DNA from: Tricholoma matsutake
Taxonomy: Eukaryota > Basidiomycota > Agaricomycetes > Agaricales > Tricholomataceae
Direction: 5' to 3'
Assembly (NCBI GenBank): GCA_026075535.2
Contig: AP026538.1
Coordinates: forward strand, 4,464,001 to 4,528,000
Length of the DNA: 64,000 nt
This document shows positions 10,634 to 21,750 of the stretch, piece after piece (the first letter of the stretch is position 1; each line of letters opens with the position of its first letter). A program made the translations under genes and the position numbers. Below the pieces are notes generated by a model that made no database searches, was not told where the DNA came from, and worked only from the letters and a program-made list of their open reading frames with translations.

Positions 10634-13600
10634 TTAATCTATAATAGTCAATACAAAATCTGTGACTTTTTCGAGATCATGGTTCTCTTCCTGCTCTGCC
10701 TCATCATCATCCACCACATTGAGATCAATACCATGTACATCATCATATACCCTCTCACTGGCATGTTCATTCCCATCCGCTCTACTCCCAATGGCTGAAG
10801 ATGATGTAATAGCAGATGCAAGGCAAGTCCCTATGCCATGGACTCCTGTGTACACAGACAGATTCTCAATTGCATCCAAACACTGAACATGTAAATGATT
10901 GACAGCATTACAAAGTTTCCATCTATGCTGTAGTTCAAAAGCTAGATCTGGGTTAGTCATCAAAAGGAGAGAAATAGTTTTTTGAGTATGAATAGATTCA
11001 TTGTGGATCGAGGTACGAAGACAGCAAACTTCAATGTTCAACCATGTCACCTCCTCACGGGCACAGCACAACTTGAAGTACTTGACAGTCGCTTCACGAC
11101 GCACAGTTTGTGCCCATGGCTGACTACGAACTTCTGACTGAGAATGGTGTAAAGTGTCAAACTCACCAATAAAAGTGTAGTCGACAATCTCCTTCCATGA
11201 TAATGGTGGGCACAGCAGATCTAGTTTAGCGGCCTGTGTATTATAGCGATTAATGGCATTCTTGATTGCTTCTGACTGGCACTGGAGTGCCTTTCCAATT
11301 TGTCGACGAAGCTTGTAGCCTATTCGAAATTAGTATTCACGTAAACTCAAAGTAAAGTGTACATGCCTGTCCCAGATGTGCTCATTTTGGCAAGTTCAAA
11401 CAATTGCATGACTACAAGTCTCTCTAACTCATCAGCGGCTCATTCATAGCTAGTCAACACATTTTCCTGATAGAATGTCTTGTACTCGGTAGATGTTTTG
11501 GTCCATCGTTCCTCGATATTGAGGCCATTTTCCAGAGATTCGACATAAGACTCGGCATTTTGCAATTTTGAGTATGCAGTGTCAACATGTCATCGAACTT
11601 GCGTCAGTGTGGTATGGATTGAACTACAAGCGACTCTCGAGAAGATTTCATTGGCAGCTTTGTGAGCTGCATTCCATTCTTGTCTAGTAACATATTAGTT
11701 ATATTTGATCGCATACAGAATGGTGGACTTACCTGCATTGAGAAAGCTCATTGAGCGCTTGGACATATTGAACTTCCAGGGTCGAAGCCAAGGATGGTTC
11801 CTTCAAATCATGGAGATATTGCCTCTTCCAAAAGATACCAATCAAATGTTTCATCATCAATTCCAAATTGAGCTTGTGAAATGGCAAGCTTGGCTTCAAG
11901 GGTTTTCACAGCGAGAACAGCTTCCCAATAGTGGTTTTGCAGAAAATGACCTGGCAGAAGAGGTTTACTCAGTCATTATCAAGTACTTTGTGGAAAGAGA
12001 AAGCATACTGAGATTGGCATATTTGTCTTGATCCCAAAAGTTGAAATGTTCCTCAATTGCTTGGTGGCAGTGGAGACGAGTAACATGCTGAGTACCCCTG
12101 GCAAGAGCATTGGATGATGAGAAAACATGTTCACAACCATTGCCTTCAGTATGTCCCATGCCTTTGATGAAAAGAGGGTGCCAGTTGAGTTGGCAGATGT
12201 GATTATGTGCATGTCCATGGAATGCACCAACCATAAGCTGAAAGAATGCATTTTTCACCTTTTCAGAGAGGCTACTGCTCTCAACAGTTGTTGAAAATGC
12301 ACAACCGATGTCATATGCACAACCAACCCTGGGGCCAAGAAGATCAATCAGTCAATCAACAATTGCAAGCAGATATTTCACCCTTTGTTTGATCAGAAAA
12401 ATACATCCCAAAAAGACCAATGATGTACAGTTCTCCACTATTAATCATATCACACACCAGAAGAACTAGTCAGTGGTGGCAGGAAGCAATAAAGATACCA
12501 GATTCCTGGAATAATGCAAACATTTTCTTCTGCTCCTCAGGCCCTGCATTATGCCACCTGTCAACACATCGCAAACCTGGAGTTTCATCGTCCATATCTT
12601 CCCAGTCATCGTTAACATCATCCTTGCTGGATTGCTGGTGAGATAGATAAATTTCTATGGATACGAAGAAATAAGAAGTAAAGAGCTTACATGAGGCTTC
12701 ACTTCATCCTTGAAATGATCAACCTCTTCAGGGGTCAGCCAGCGATCTGAAAGTATAGTCCATGAATCAAGGCGATCATTGACACCACATACAGATGTTC
12801 CCAGGCATTTTAGTGAGTCATTACCATCAATCGAGATAAAAGATGAAAATTCCATCTCAGGTTTGCCATCGAGCTGGTAAAAGCAACAAGGGCAAGATTG
12901 AAGGAGACGCGAGGAGGAACTATTGTATCTGAGAGTAGCATTAATCTGCTGGTCAACATGTCAGCAGATATCGAGATATGCGTCGTATGCATTTGAGAAC
13001 TGTGTACACAGATATGGAAGGTAAGGCACCTGCATTTATTTCAACGGGGATGTTCAGTATCTAGATGCAATTGACAAGAAAATTGATGGCTTATGTTGTG
13101 CATGTTGCACAGCATTTTGCATTGTGCTTCAATGCTGTACCGAGGACATGACCGATGAGACTGTCGATAAGCTGCGAGTGTTCAGAAAGAAATTGCTAGT
13201 GATGGTTGCAGTGGGGAGCAGCCAATGTATCCGTGGCATACAAGTGTTTCATTTGGGTACATGTCTCTGGGAAAGACTGGGAACATTGATTGTCGATGAA
13301 CTATGAGATAGTTTAGTGTAGTGGAACCTCAGTCTCAAATCACCAGGACTTACAAAATATGTCAAGCACATCAATGATGATCGGAGGAGAGCTGGTATCA
13401 TTGAGGTGGCTTGGAATGTCGGGCATGCCTTCTCCAGCATCACAGCAGTGAAAGTCGAGATAAGCATCAACTAGGTTTGTCATCTGTATATTCCAATGCG
13501 CAGTCTGAATTTCTACACGATCACGGCGGTCACAATGGTCGATTTGGCAGCTGGAAAGGGTCTGCATGAGTAGTCTATTCCAGTAAGAAAAGAAAAGATT

Positions 13601-14140
13601 CAACAAACCCATTACATTGAGCAAGACCATCCACAAGATCATCAAATACTTTGTACTCACCATCCTCATGGCTGATATCAAATCCTTCCTCTCCAGGGGG
13701 AGGTGTGTGTGATACTGCAGTTACATCATCTGCGAGATGGCCCACATCAAGGTCCATGCATTCAACAGCCTTGCAATCCTCTTGAGATAATTCTGCAGAT
13801 CATGATATTGCAATAGTAAATGGCAAGCTCAATGAAATACTTGCCTTGGATCATTCCTCTCCTCCATTGTGCTTGTTCAGCTAAGCGCAAAGCTTGCTTG
13901 CCTGCATGTAAAATGTTAGTCTCGCATTGTTTGCCATGCTGAAATCCGTGTTGATGGATTGATTTCGAGAGGCCTTTATGTTTGCTAGCAGTGCCCAGCC
14001 TTCTTTCCATAGGAGAGTTCTGATGAGCTATTGTCAGTGATTCATAGGAGAAAAAAAAAGCTGACAACAGGTGATGAATCAAATACAAGCATGTGGTAGA
14101 CAAAGCATAGCAAGGAACTAATGTTTTTTCTTTTATCAAC
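10634..14140 (-). pseudogene. KDZ-2A transposase (CxC1 type)
   Basis: KDZ transposase of the CxC1 class. The N-terminal part near 14040-13760 contains ERRLGTASKHKGLSKSI, followed by the Cys/His region at 13570-13340 (CQIDHCDRRDRVEIQTAHW). About 13260-13140 encodes an RHGYIGCSPLQPS-like block after frame correction. At 13010-12700 are the CPCC/CxL cluster, the DGNDSLKCLGTSVCG motif and LTPEEVDHFKDEVKPH. The catalytic core at 12330-12000 has the conserved YDIGCAF Asp motif, a HxHxH...C region and GMGHTEGNGCEHVFSSSN with the core Glu region. C-terminal helices end at 10634 with a Glu/Asp-rich tail. Stops and frameshifts separate the parts. This copy supplies the empty site for the 253-bp insert (about 12762), the 833-bp hAT (about 12532) and others in copy B. 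Confidence 0.82.
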
Positions 14141-15146
14141 ATAGAACATACGACACTCTCATGGGAAAGTGAGATGTCCCAAGACAAGCAGTACAAGTAT
14201 ATGTGTAGCTATAATACAGTGAAAATGGTGCTTCTACTTGCCCACCACACTCACTTCCATCACCATCTTTGCCACCAAGTCTCTGAACTGAGTGTAGCTA
14301 AGGTCCAGATGGAGGAGAGGGCATAGCTGTGCTTCTATTGAAGAAGGCTGCCAAGTGGAGTGAGAATTGAACAACAGCAGCGATAGCGCTGCCGTTATGG
14401 GCCACAAGCAAGCCCGTCAAATGATATCTAGATGTTGATATGAATGTGAACAATACAATGAAGAACTTGTAGTAATATTACATACCTTGTGCATCATCCA
14501 AAGCATGACAACCACAGAAAACACTGTCTTCAAGGCTGCAACTGTGGTATCAATGTTGCAAAGATGGGAAGGATTCATGCAGAACCGATGATTATGAGCA
14601 ATGTTGATGGCGGTTGGGAGGAGGAGGTCGTAGAGAAGTCATTGAGGGGTCATAGAGAAGTCGTTGAAGGGTCGGTGAGGTGATGACCATGCTATGATCA
14701 GCACGTCCTCAGTTCCAATCCTCAGTATGTGTCAATCATGTCCTACACCTGTTGGAACACCAATGTCGGTTAGTGCTCTAAAAGCATGGAATCATAGTGA
14801 AATGAAATCACCTTTGAAAGAAAATGTTCGTGCTTGATCTGACGCATGCGATAACATGTGCTTGGTGGAACAGTAAGAGGAATACGGATATCATTGAGAT
14901 AGAGTGCCCCGCTTTGTGCTGAGACATGTGGCGTGATGCACCATGAGACAGAGTCCCCAGCAGAAGAAGCTGAAAGTAGAGTTCGGTGTCACCGACATGG
15001 AACATGGGAGAGAATGCGCATATATGTCGAGGTGTCACTTCATGCTCAGACACACGCATTGGAACCATGAGAGTTGTTGTTGAGAAGAATGACGCGGTGG
15101 GACTGCCTATGAGATAAAGAAGCCAGAAGTCAAGTTCAGTGTTACC
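14141..15146. other. KDZ-2A right subterminal region
   Basis: Non-coding. It carries repeated blocks around gagacagagt..cccagc and catgggagagaa that resemble each other, typical of transposase-binding subterminal repeats. The part from about 14211 rightwards is closely similar to KDZ-2C (28372-29886). No gene supported. Confidence 0.6.
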
Positions 15147-15564
15147 AACATTAAACATGCGAGAGGACGTGCGTAGGGACCATGGGTATGCTGGGTGTAT
15201 GGGTGTTGCTGACCAAAGGATTGATGGGGTAGGTCCACACATGAGATGGAGCAGCCAGAGGAAGGGGCCTGACATCAAGCTTGACGTTGCTGATGATGAA
15301 GACAATGCTGTTGGGAACATGAGAGGTGACGTGGCGCTGACTCAGGGCAGTTGATTGGAAAGGCATAGCCACACTCCAGATATAAAAGTGGCGGAGAGGC
15401 AGGAGGGAATAGGGACCAGAGGTACTAGTTATTATAAAGGTCTTCGCTATTTGGGGGAGGGGTTAATGCCGGTGTTGAGTTTTAATGACATCAAGCCTAA
15501 TGAAACTAAGTCACGAGCATGATGCCCAACTATTATTAGGCTTGATATGTGGGAAGGTCAGATG
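15147..15564. repeat. KDZ-2A right terminal inverted repeat
   Basis: This is the reverse complement of 5047-5465. It ends in ggtcagatg at 15564, immediately followed by the 8-bp duplication. Confidence 0.85.
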
Positions 15565-15572
15565 GTAGCAGC
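15565..15572. repeat. Right target-site duplication of KDZ-2A (gtagcagc)
   Basis: Exact 8-bp match to 5039-5046; the KDZ-1 frame resumes here. Confidence 0.92.
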
Positions 15573-15759
15573 CATTGCATGTGCATGGCATGGATGTTAT
15601 GTGCCCAATGCATTGGTGGACCTGTTTCATGGAGAACAGCAACAGAGTGTCGACTTTGCTTTCCATCAAGCACTGAAGACCACCAGAGTTGACCCTCAAC
15701 AGGCAGTCATGCTCATTTACAACATTGTCTGCCAGTACATTATCCACCTTTGGGAATGT
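15565..15759 (+). pseudogene. KDZ-1 transposase, second piece
   Basis: Continuation of the CxC2 KDZ transposase. It encodes IACAWHGCYVPNALVDLFHG, which is the family CARHG motif with Arg changed to Trp (CGG to TGG), then EQQQSVDFAFHQAL and LIYNIVCQYIIHLWE. The conserved Asp of the family's YDIxCQ motif is Asn here; a TACGAC to TACAAC change at a CpG would produce this. The frame is cut after LWE by the solo LTR. Confidence 0.88.
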
Positions 15760-16780
15760 TGATAGGTCCACCTTGTGCTCTAAGCTCTGGGAATGTCTCC
15801 AAATGCATCGACACATTACCACACATGCTCCCAACCCCTATGAACCTCTACGAACCCCATGAGACCACTCCGAGACTATTTTGAATGACTTTGAATGACT
15901 TCACAACACTTTGAGCAAGTTCAAACAACTTTGCAGCACTTCAAACGCCTTTGGCTGCCATACACCTATTGCACCACCCATCAGACACACGCAGCACACC
16001 TTGCATGAGTTAGTGCATCACATATTGAGCACCACCGGACACGAGGAGATACAACAACAGGATTTTAGGACGCGATTGTGGCGTTTTGATGTTTCAATGA
16101 TATATTGGATCAATAGTACAGGTACCCTTGATACATTGTGACTCTATACATTTCCCTTCTCATCATCTTTCATTTATTTTATGATTTGCAAAGTTCTTTA
16201 TTGTTTTATATCCTGCCTCATGTAGTCCTCATGTTTTATTTCCTTTTAAGTACCATCTCTTCCAAACATATATAGCCTTGTACTAGCTACTTAGAAGGAC
16301 AGAATATATTGTCCTCTCACATCCATCAGAGCAGTTCTCTTGAGTCCAAGCCTCTCATCTTAGTCCCAAAGTTTAGCATATTACCGTGAACTTCTTTGAA
16401 CTTTCCATACTAGCTTCTTGAAACTATTGTCTATTGTCTATCCCCTCTCAAGACTGTTGTCTCTATAGTCTATCCTCAGCATCCATCAAATCTATCCTCG
16501 TCCTCTACAAGCCCCTCAAACTTCCTTGAACTTCCTTGAACTTCCTTGAACTTCCTTGAACTTCCTCAAACATCCTCAAACATCCCTCGAAGCACTTCAC
16601 AGACCTTCATACACCCTCAAACATCATCGAATATCATCGGACATCCTCACGTTTAGTTCCCTTACTCTTGGGTAACAGTGGTGATATTTAGTACCACCTC
16701 GCAACCTTCCTCTAACTAGTGTTATACCATTCAAGGCCTTTTTGTGGGTTTTGGTTGGGTTTCCTGGTTGAGCATCATCA
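15760..16780 (+). mobile_element. Solo LTR, 1021 bp (TGATAGG...CATCATCA)
   Basis: A solitary LTR of a gypsy family related to Gy-2. It starts TGATAGGTCC and ends GTTGAGCATCATCA, sharing its terminus with the LTRs at 59681 and 44960. Flanks are atgt (15756-15759) and acat (16781-16784). The KDZ-1 reading frame predicts ACGT here (LWE-R-IG), so the two flanks are a 4-bp duplication changed at the CpG on opposite strands. A (ttccttgaac) tandem run lies inside. Confidence 0.85.
16521..16564. repeat. 10-bp tandem repeat inside solo LTR
   Basis: Four and a half copies of cttccttgaa, followed by degenerate ccccaaacat-like copies to about 16640. Confidence 0.85.
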
Positions 16781-17677
16781 ACATATTGGTGCCCATCTTC
16801 TGGCTGGCTTGACCATTGACCAGGCCATTGGGCTTTTGCATGTTCATGGCCACAAGGATGAATGCTTTTTTTGCTATGCTCCATCTTTCATTCCAGGGTC
16901 CAGCATTGTAGCGGGAGAAATACTTGAGTCTCTGTGGGCATCACTGAATTCCATTTCCCTGAGGGTCAGAACAGTGACCTTGCCACATCGGGCAGAAATG
17001 CTTGATGATCATGCTGGAGATTCAAATCACAAGAAAATGCTTGGCATGACAGTCACACTCTGCTCAAAATCTTGGGAAGCCCTTGAGAGCTCTACACAAC
17101 TCGGCCAATACCATGGTGAACTAATGGCAGCATTTGGCCAACTGGCAATCAAATGATGGGAGGATGAAGTGAGGGCAGCAGAATCCCTAAGGCTCACAGA
17201 TATCAGGGTAATGGATATGTATGCCACTCACATATCAGAAATGGCATTGGCAGCAGGGACAGGATTGGCAGCAGGAGCGGGATCGGCCTTAACTTTGGCA
17301 TCGGCACTGGTTCAATCCACGGTTGAGGAGTGGATTGATTTTGCTATTCTTTTTGAACAAATGCAGTGAGTTGTACTGCCTACCACCAATCACAACCCAT
17401 CATTGATTGTCACCAGGATTGAATTATGAGACAAAGTCCATTGACTTGGTAAATCACCTCACATTTCTGACATGCAAGCTGTTGAACAGGAGAGAGAAGC
17501 TCTCACATCTCACATGGTAACCTTAACACAGTTACAAAATGCTGCCAACATTGCCAATCATGACATTGATCCCTCATGGATCACCCATAATAATGAAGGT
17601 GAATTTGATACCCCTGGTGACCTGGATGATGACAGTGCTGTGGCATAGGGCCTGTCAGATCTCCCAGCCCACACACA
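16781..17677 (+). pseudogene. KDZ-1 transposase, third piece
   Basis: Catalytic C-terminal half of the KDZ core. It begins IGAHLLAGLTIDQAIGL, then HVHGHKDECFFCYAPSFIPG and GEILESLWASLN, which contains the conserved Glu of the family. A Cys in FFCYAPSF stands where the family has Arg (CGC to TGC). One TGA at about 17155 (AIK*WEDEV) precedes LRLTDIRVMDMYATHISEM. An Ala-rich low-complexity run follows, and the acidic LDDDSAVA segment is read before the frame reaches PAHTH at the CACTA-like insertion. Confidence 0.87.
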
Positions 17678-20600
17678 CACTGGGTGCAGGGCACAATACC
17701 CCTGATGGGGTATTATGTACATAGGTATCTTGGAAGTATTCCTAATACTGTCAAGATACTAGCCCAGAAGTATGTTGCAAGTATGCTGATTGTTGATTAC
17801 CATACCTCCACATTAGTAACTTGTACATATTGTAACTGTATTCTGAATGTCTTGGCTGAAAAATAATACAATATCTCCTCCCTACTATCACAATAATATT
17901 AAGATACTTCTAATGGAGTATTGAAGTGAAAGATCAAAATATTTTTCAAGTACTGAGAAGGCAGTAACTTGGTAGTATTGAGGTAATTTCTTCAGTACTA
18001 CCAACTTACTATCTACAATACTATCAAGATGATATCACAATACTTTGCTTGGGATATGTTAGCAATATGATGGAAAAGATCTAGAAAACCTCTGTGTCAG
18101 TATGCTTGAAATATCATGGAAGTACACAAACAAAAAGAGTAGTCATGCACCCCATACCTTCACCATACTAAAGGCAGGGAATATTGGAAGTATTGAAGTG
18201 TTGTTTATTCAATACTGTCAAACTACTCTATGAGAAGTACATAAGAAGAAATTTGATAAATTGGGAAAGTATTATTAGCAAATGTCTGCACATGCAGGTC
18301 TGCTGTTGCAAGTATCTACTTCCATGTCTGAGTACCTACATGTCCACTGGCAGGTATCTACTCAGGTACTCACTTGCACATCCAAGTTGTATGTCCAAGT
18401 ACTTACTCAAGTACTTACTGGCACCTATTTGAGTACTGACTAGTACTTGCCAGTGCATATCCCAGTACTTACTCAAGTATCTACTGGAACCTATTCAAGT
18501 TTGAGTACTTACTTGTATATCCAAGTACCTACTTGACTGTCCAGGTATCTACTCAGGTACTTACATTCATCCAAGTTGTGTGTCCAAGTACTTACTCAAG
18601 TACCTACTTGAACCTATTTGAGTACTTACTTGCATATCCAAATACCTACTTTATATCTACCTGCATGTTCAGGTATCTACTCAAGTACTCACTTGCATAT
18701 CCAAGTACTTACTCAAGTACCTACTGTACCATATATTCAAGTACCTGCTGGTACCTATCTTTGTGTGTCCAGGTATGTACTCAAGTACCACTTGCACATC
18801 CAAGTTGTACATCCAAGTACTTACTCAGGTACCTAGTACTGGCACCTATTGGAGCACTTACCTGCACATCCTGGTACTTACTCAAGTACCTACTGTTACC
18901 TATTTGAGTCTTTACTTGTATATTGAAGTACCTACTTGACATATACTTGTGTGTCCAGGTATCTACTCAAGTACTTACTTGCACATCCAAGTTGTACATT
19001 CAAGTACTTACTCAGGTACCTAGTACTGGCACCTTATCCAAGTACTTACTCAAGTACCTACTGGTACATATTTGGGTACTTACTTTCATGTTCAAGTTGT
19101 ATGTCCTAGTACGTTCTAAAGTACCTATTAATTAGGTATCTGGATATCCAAGATAGTTACTTAAATAGGTACTTTGTCATGGATGTAGTTACTAGTACTC
19201 AGATATGTACTCAGACATTCAAGTAAGTACTCAAGTAAATACCTGGTCATGGAAGAAGGTACTAGTACTCAGATATGCAAGTAGGTCAAGATGGGTACTT
19301 CAGGAAGTGCTTGGATGTACAACTTGGATGTGCAAGTAGGTACTTGAGTAGATACCTGGACACACAAGTATATATCAAGTAGGTACTTTGATATACAAGT
19401 AAGGACTCAAATAGGTAACACCAGGTACTTGAGTAAGTACCAGGATGTGCAGGTGAGTACTCTAATTGGTGCCAGCACTAGGTATCTGAGTAAGTACTTG
19501 AGTAGATACCTGGACCCACAAGTATATATCAAGTAGGTACTTTGATATACAAGTAAGGACTCAAATAGGTAACATTAGGTACTTGAATAAGTACCAGGAT
19601 GTGCAGGTGAGTACTCCAATAGGTGCCAGTACTAGGTACCTGAGTAAGTACTTGGATGTACAACTTGGATGTGCAAGTGGTACTTGAGTACATACCTGGA
19701 CACACAAGTAGATATCAAGTAGGTACTTGGATATACAAGAAAGTACTCATATAGATACTAAGTAGGCACTGCTTGGACATACAAGTAAATACTCAAATAA
19801 CCACTGGTAGGTACCTGGATATACAAATAAGTACTCAAATAGGTACCAGCAGGTACTTGAGTAAGTACTTGGATATGGTAACAGTAGGTACTTGAGTAAG
19901 TACTTGGATGTGCAAGTGAGTACTTGAGTAGATACCTGAACATGCAGGTAGATATAAAGTAGGTATTTGGATATGCAAGTAAGTACTCAAATAGGTTCAA
20001 GTAGGTACTTGAGTAAGTACTTGGACATACAACTTGGATGAATGTAAGTACCTGAGTAGATACCTGGACAGTCAAGTAGGTACTTGGATATACAAGTAAG
20101 TACTCAAACTTGAATAGGTTCCAGTAGATACTTGAGTAAGTACTTGGATATGCACTGGCAAGTACTAGTCAGTACTCAAATAGGTGCCAGTAAGTACTTG
20201 AGTAAGTACTTGGACATACAACTTGGATGTGCAAGTGAGTACCTGAGTAGATACCTGCCAGTGGACATGTAGGTACTCAGACATGGAAGTAGATACTTGC
20301 AACAGCAGACCTGCATGTGCAGACATTTGCTAATAATACTTTCCCAATTATCAAATTTCTTCTTATGTACTTCTCATAGAGTAGTTTGACAGTATTGAAT
20401 AAACAACACTTCAATACTTCCAATATTCCCTGCCTTTAGTATGGTGAAGGTATGGGGTGCATGACTACTCTTTTTGTTTGTGTACTTCCATGATATTTCA
20501 AGCATACTGACACAGAGGTTTTCTAGATCTTTTCCATCATATTGCTAACATATCCCAAGCAAAGTATTGTGATATCATCTTGATAGTATTGTAGATAGTA

Positions 20601-20925
20601 AGTTGGTAGTACTGAAGAAATTACCTCAATACTACCAAGTTACTGCCTTCTCAGTACTTGAAAAATATTTTGATCTTTAACTTCAATACTCCATTAGAAG
20701 TGTCTTAATATTATTGTGATAGTAGGGAGGAGATATTGTATTATTTTTCAGCCAAGACATTCAGAATACAGTTACAATATGTACAAGTTACTAATGTGGA
20801 GGTATGGTAATCAACAATCAGCATACTTGCAACATACTTCTGGGCTAGTATCTTGACAGTATTAGGAATACTTCCAAGATACTTACATAATACCCCATCA
20901 GGGGTATTGTGCCCTCCACCCAGTG
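17678..20925. mobile_element. CACTA-like 3.2-kb fold-back element
   Basis: A giant imperfect palindrome. The first and last 1.45 kb are reverse complements, with the turn at about 19140-19230. Termini are CACTGGGTG and its reverse, and the flanks are the 3-bp direct repeat aca (17675-17677 and 20926-20928). Removing it and one aca rejoins the KDZ-1 frame (PAHTH-AIPVEEQQ). CACTG ends, a 3-bp duplication and dense short subterminal motifs match the CACTA/CMC superfamily. Each arm has about 550 bp of unique AT-rich DNA, then an array of motifs around caagtacttactcaagtacc. No transposase is encoded; frames here are Tyr/Ser/Val repeats. Confidence 0.8.
18290..20270. repeat. Degenerate 12-45 bp motif arrays (aagtacctact family)
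   Basis: Dozens of variants of acttactcaagtacctact and tgcacatccaagttgta occur on the left arm (about 18300-19140) and in reverse complement on the right arm (19230-20270). Higher-order units of 80-130 bp are visible. The layout resembles CACTA subterminal transposase-binding repeats. Confidence 0.85.
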
Positions 20926-21750
20926 ACATGCTATTCCAGTTGAGGAGCAACAAGTATACCTCCCCTCTAATGGCAATCTTGTGGATGTAGAGATTAATTT
21001 CCACCAGATCCAGGCAAGCCAACTGCTGCACCAGCTGCGGGAGCTCATTGCCAACAAATCATTTCAATATTCACACATCATTCAAGCAGTGCCGCGAAAG
21101 GGAGTTCGCACCCAGTCACAAGCTGTTGTCCATGAGTTGGTTAACAAAATTAGCTTGCATTCCCAAATGTATAACCATTGCCATAGCTGATTGCTGGCAC
21201 TGGATTGTGATGATGACACATTGAGTATGTTTCAGCAGTTAACCAAGGATGACCTCAATGCCAGCACAGCTATTTTGAATCCGAATGTACCTGGTTCCAC
21301 CTCTGTTTGTCTGTCCTGGATTTGGCATAATTCCCACATTCATACTGGTCTCATGGCCGATGCCGGTGCTAATGCTGATGCCAATGCCAATGCCGATGCC
21401 GATGCCGATGCCGATGCCAGCCGATTCTGGGAATGTAAATATATTTTGTAGCCATCCATATTCATTGTACTAACAAATTTTCATAGTCAGGCAAGTACAT
21501 TGGCTTTGTTCATGGGCTCAGAGAAATCGATGGAGGGAGGAATTTCTACTGGTCACATATGAAATGCAGTGGACTGTGCAGTATTTCATCTATCACAGCC
21601 AATGGTGGCAGTCAGCCTCACAGTCCGAGAATACCCTTCCTGGTCTGCTAGCCTATGCTAATCACCAGCACGCTTCATGGTATGAATTAGCATTGAGGGC
21701 TGACAATGCATTTAGATCAACAAATGCCAATTATATCTCCCCTCTGTGAC
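20926..21750 (+). pseudogene. KDZ-1 transposase, C-terminal piece
   Basis: C-terminus of the CxC2 KDZ transposase: VYLPSNGNLVDVEINFHQIQ, LRELIANKSFQYSHIIQAVP, RKGVRTQSQAVVHELVN, then (after a TGA at about 21189) LALDCDDDTLSMFQQLTKDD and VPGSTSVCLSWIWHNS. A (gatgcc/aatgcc)n run at 21359-21420 encodes an ANADAD repeat. After a short intron ending at about 21489 the last exon reads WREEFLLVTYEMQWTVQYF and ELALRADNAFRSTNANY, the usual KDZ ending. Confidence 0.87.
21359..21420 (+). repeat. (gatgcc/aatgcc)n hexamer run
   Basis: About ten near-perfect hexamers coding for Ala-Asp/Ala-Asn dipeptides inside the KDZ-1 C-terminus. Confidence 0.85.

Larger units (their letters stand above)
5047..15564 (-). 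mobile_element. KDZ-2A, complete 10.5-kb KDZ element
   Basis: This is a nearly complete DNA transposon inserted in the KDZ-1 coding sequence. It begins CACCTGACCTTCCC and ends with the inverted form (outer bases CATCTGACC). The long terminal inverted repeats of about 420 bp are flanked by the 8-bp duplication gtagcagc. Genes run on the minus strand in this order: CxC1-type transposase (about 14140-10634), a conserved partner gene (about 9890-8570) and a second partner gene (about 7574-5715). An 8-bp duplication agrees with the Zisupton/KDZ group. A second, inverted copy (KDZ-2B) lies at 29887-46865, so each part can be compared. All three genes carry some stops, so the copy is probably inactive. 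Confidence 0.88.

Noticed and set aside
5047..15564. Mutator-like element with a 9-bp duplication (gtagcagcc)
   Set aside because: Shifting by one base aligns both terminal repeats (CAYCTGACC) and leaves 8 bp. The encoded transposase is KDZ, which fits 8 bp.
18184..19135. Open frames rich in Tyr/Ser/Val/Leu in the palindrome arms
   Set aside because: They are by-products of the tandem motif, appear mirrored on the other strand, and have no domain.
18290..20270. CRISPR-like array of short spaced repeats
   Set aside because: The motifs are degenerate, have no unique equal-length spacers, are mirrored about a centre, and lie in a fungal CACTA-like element.
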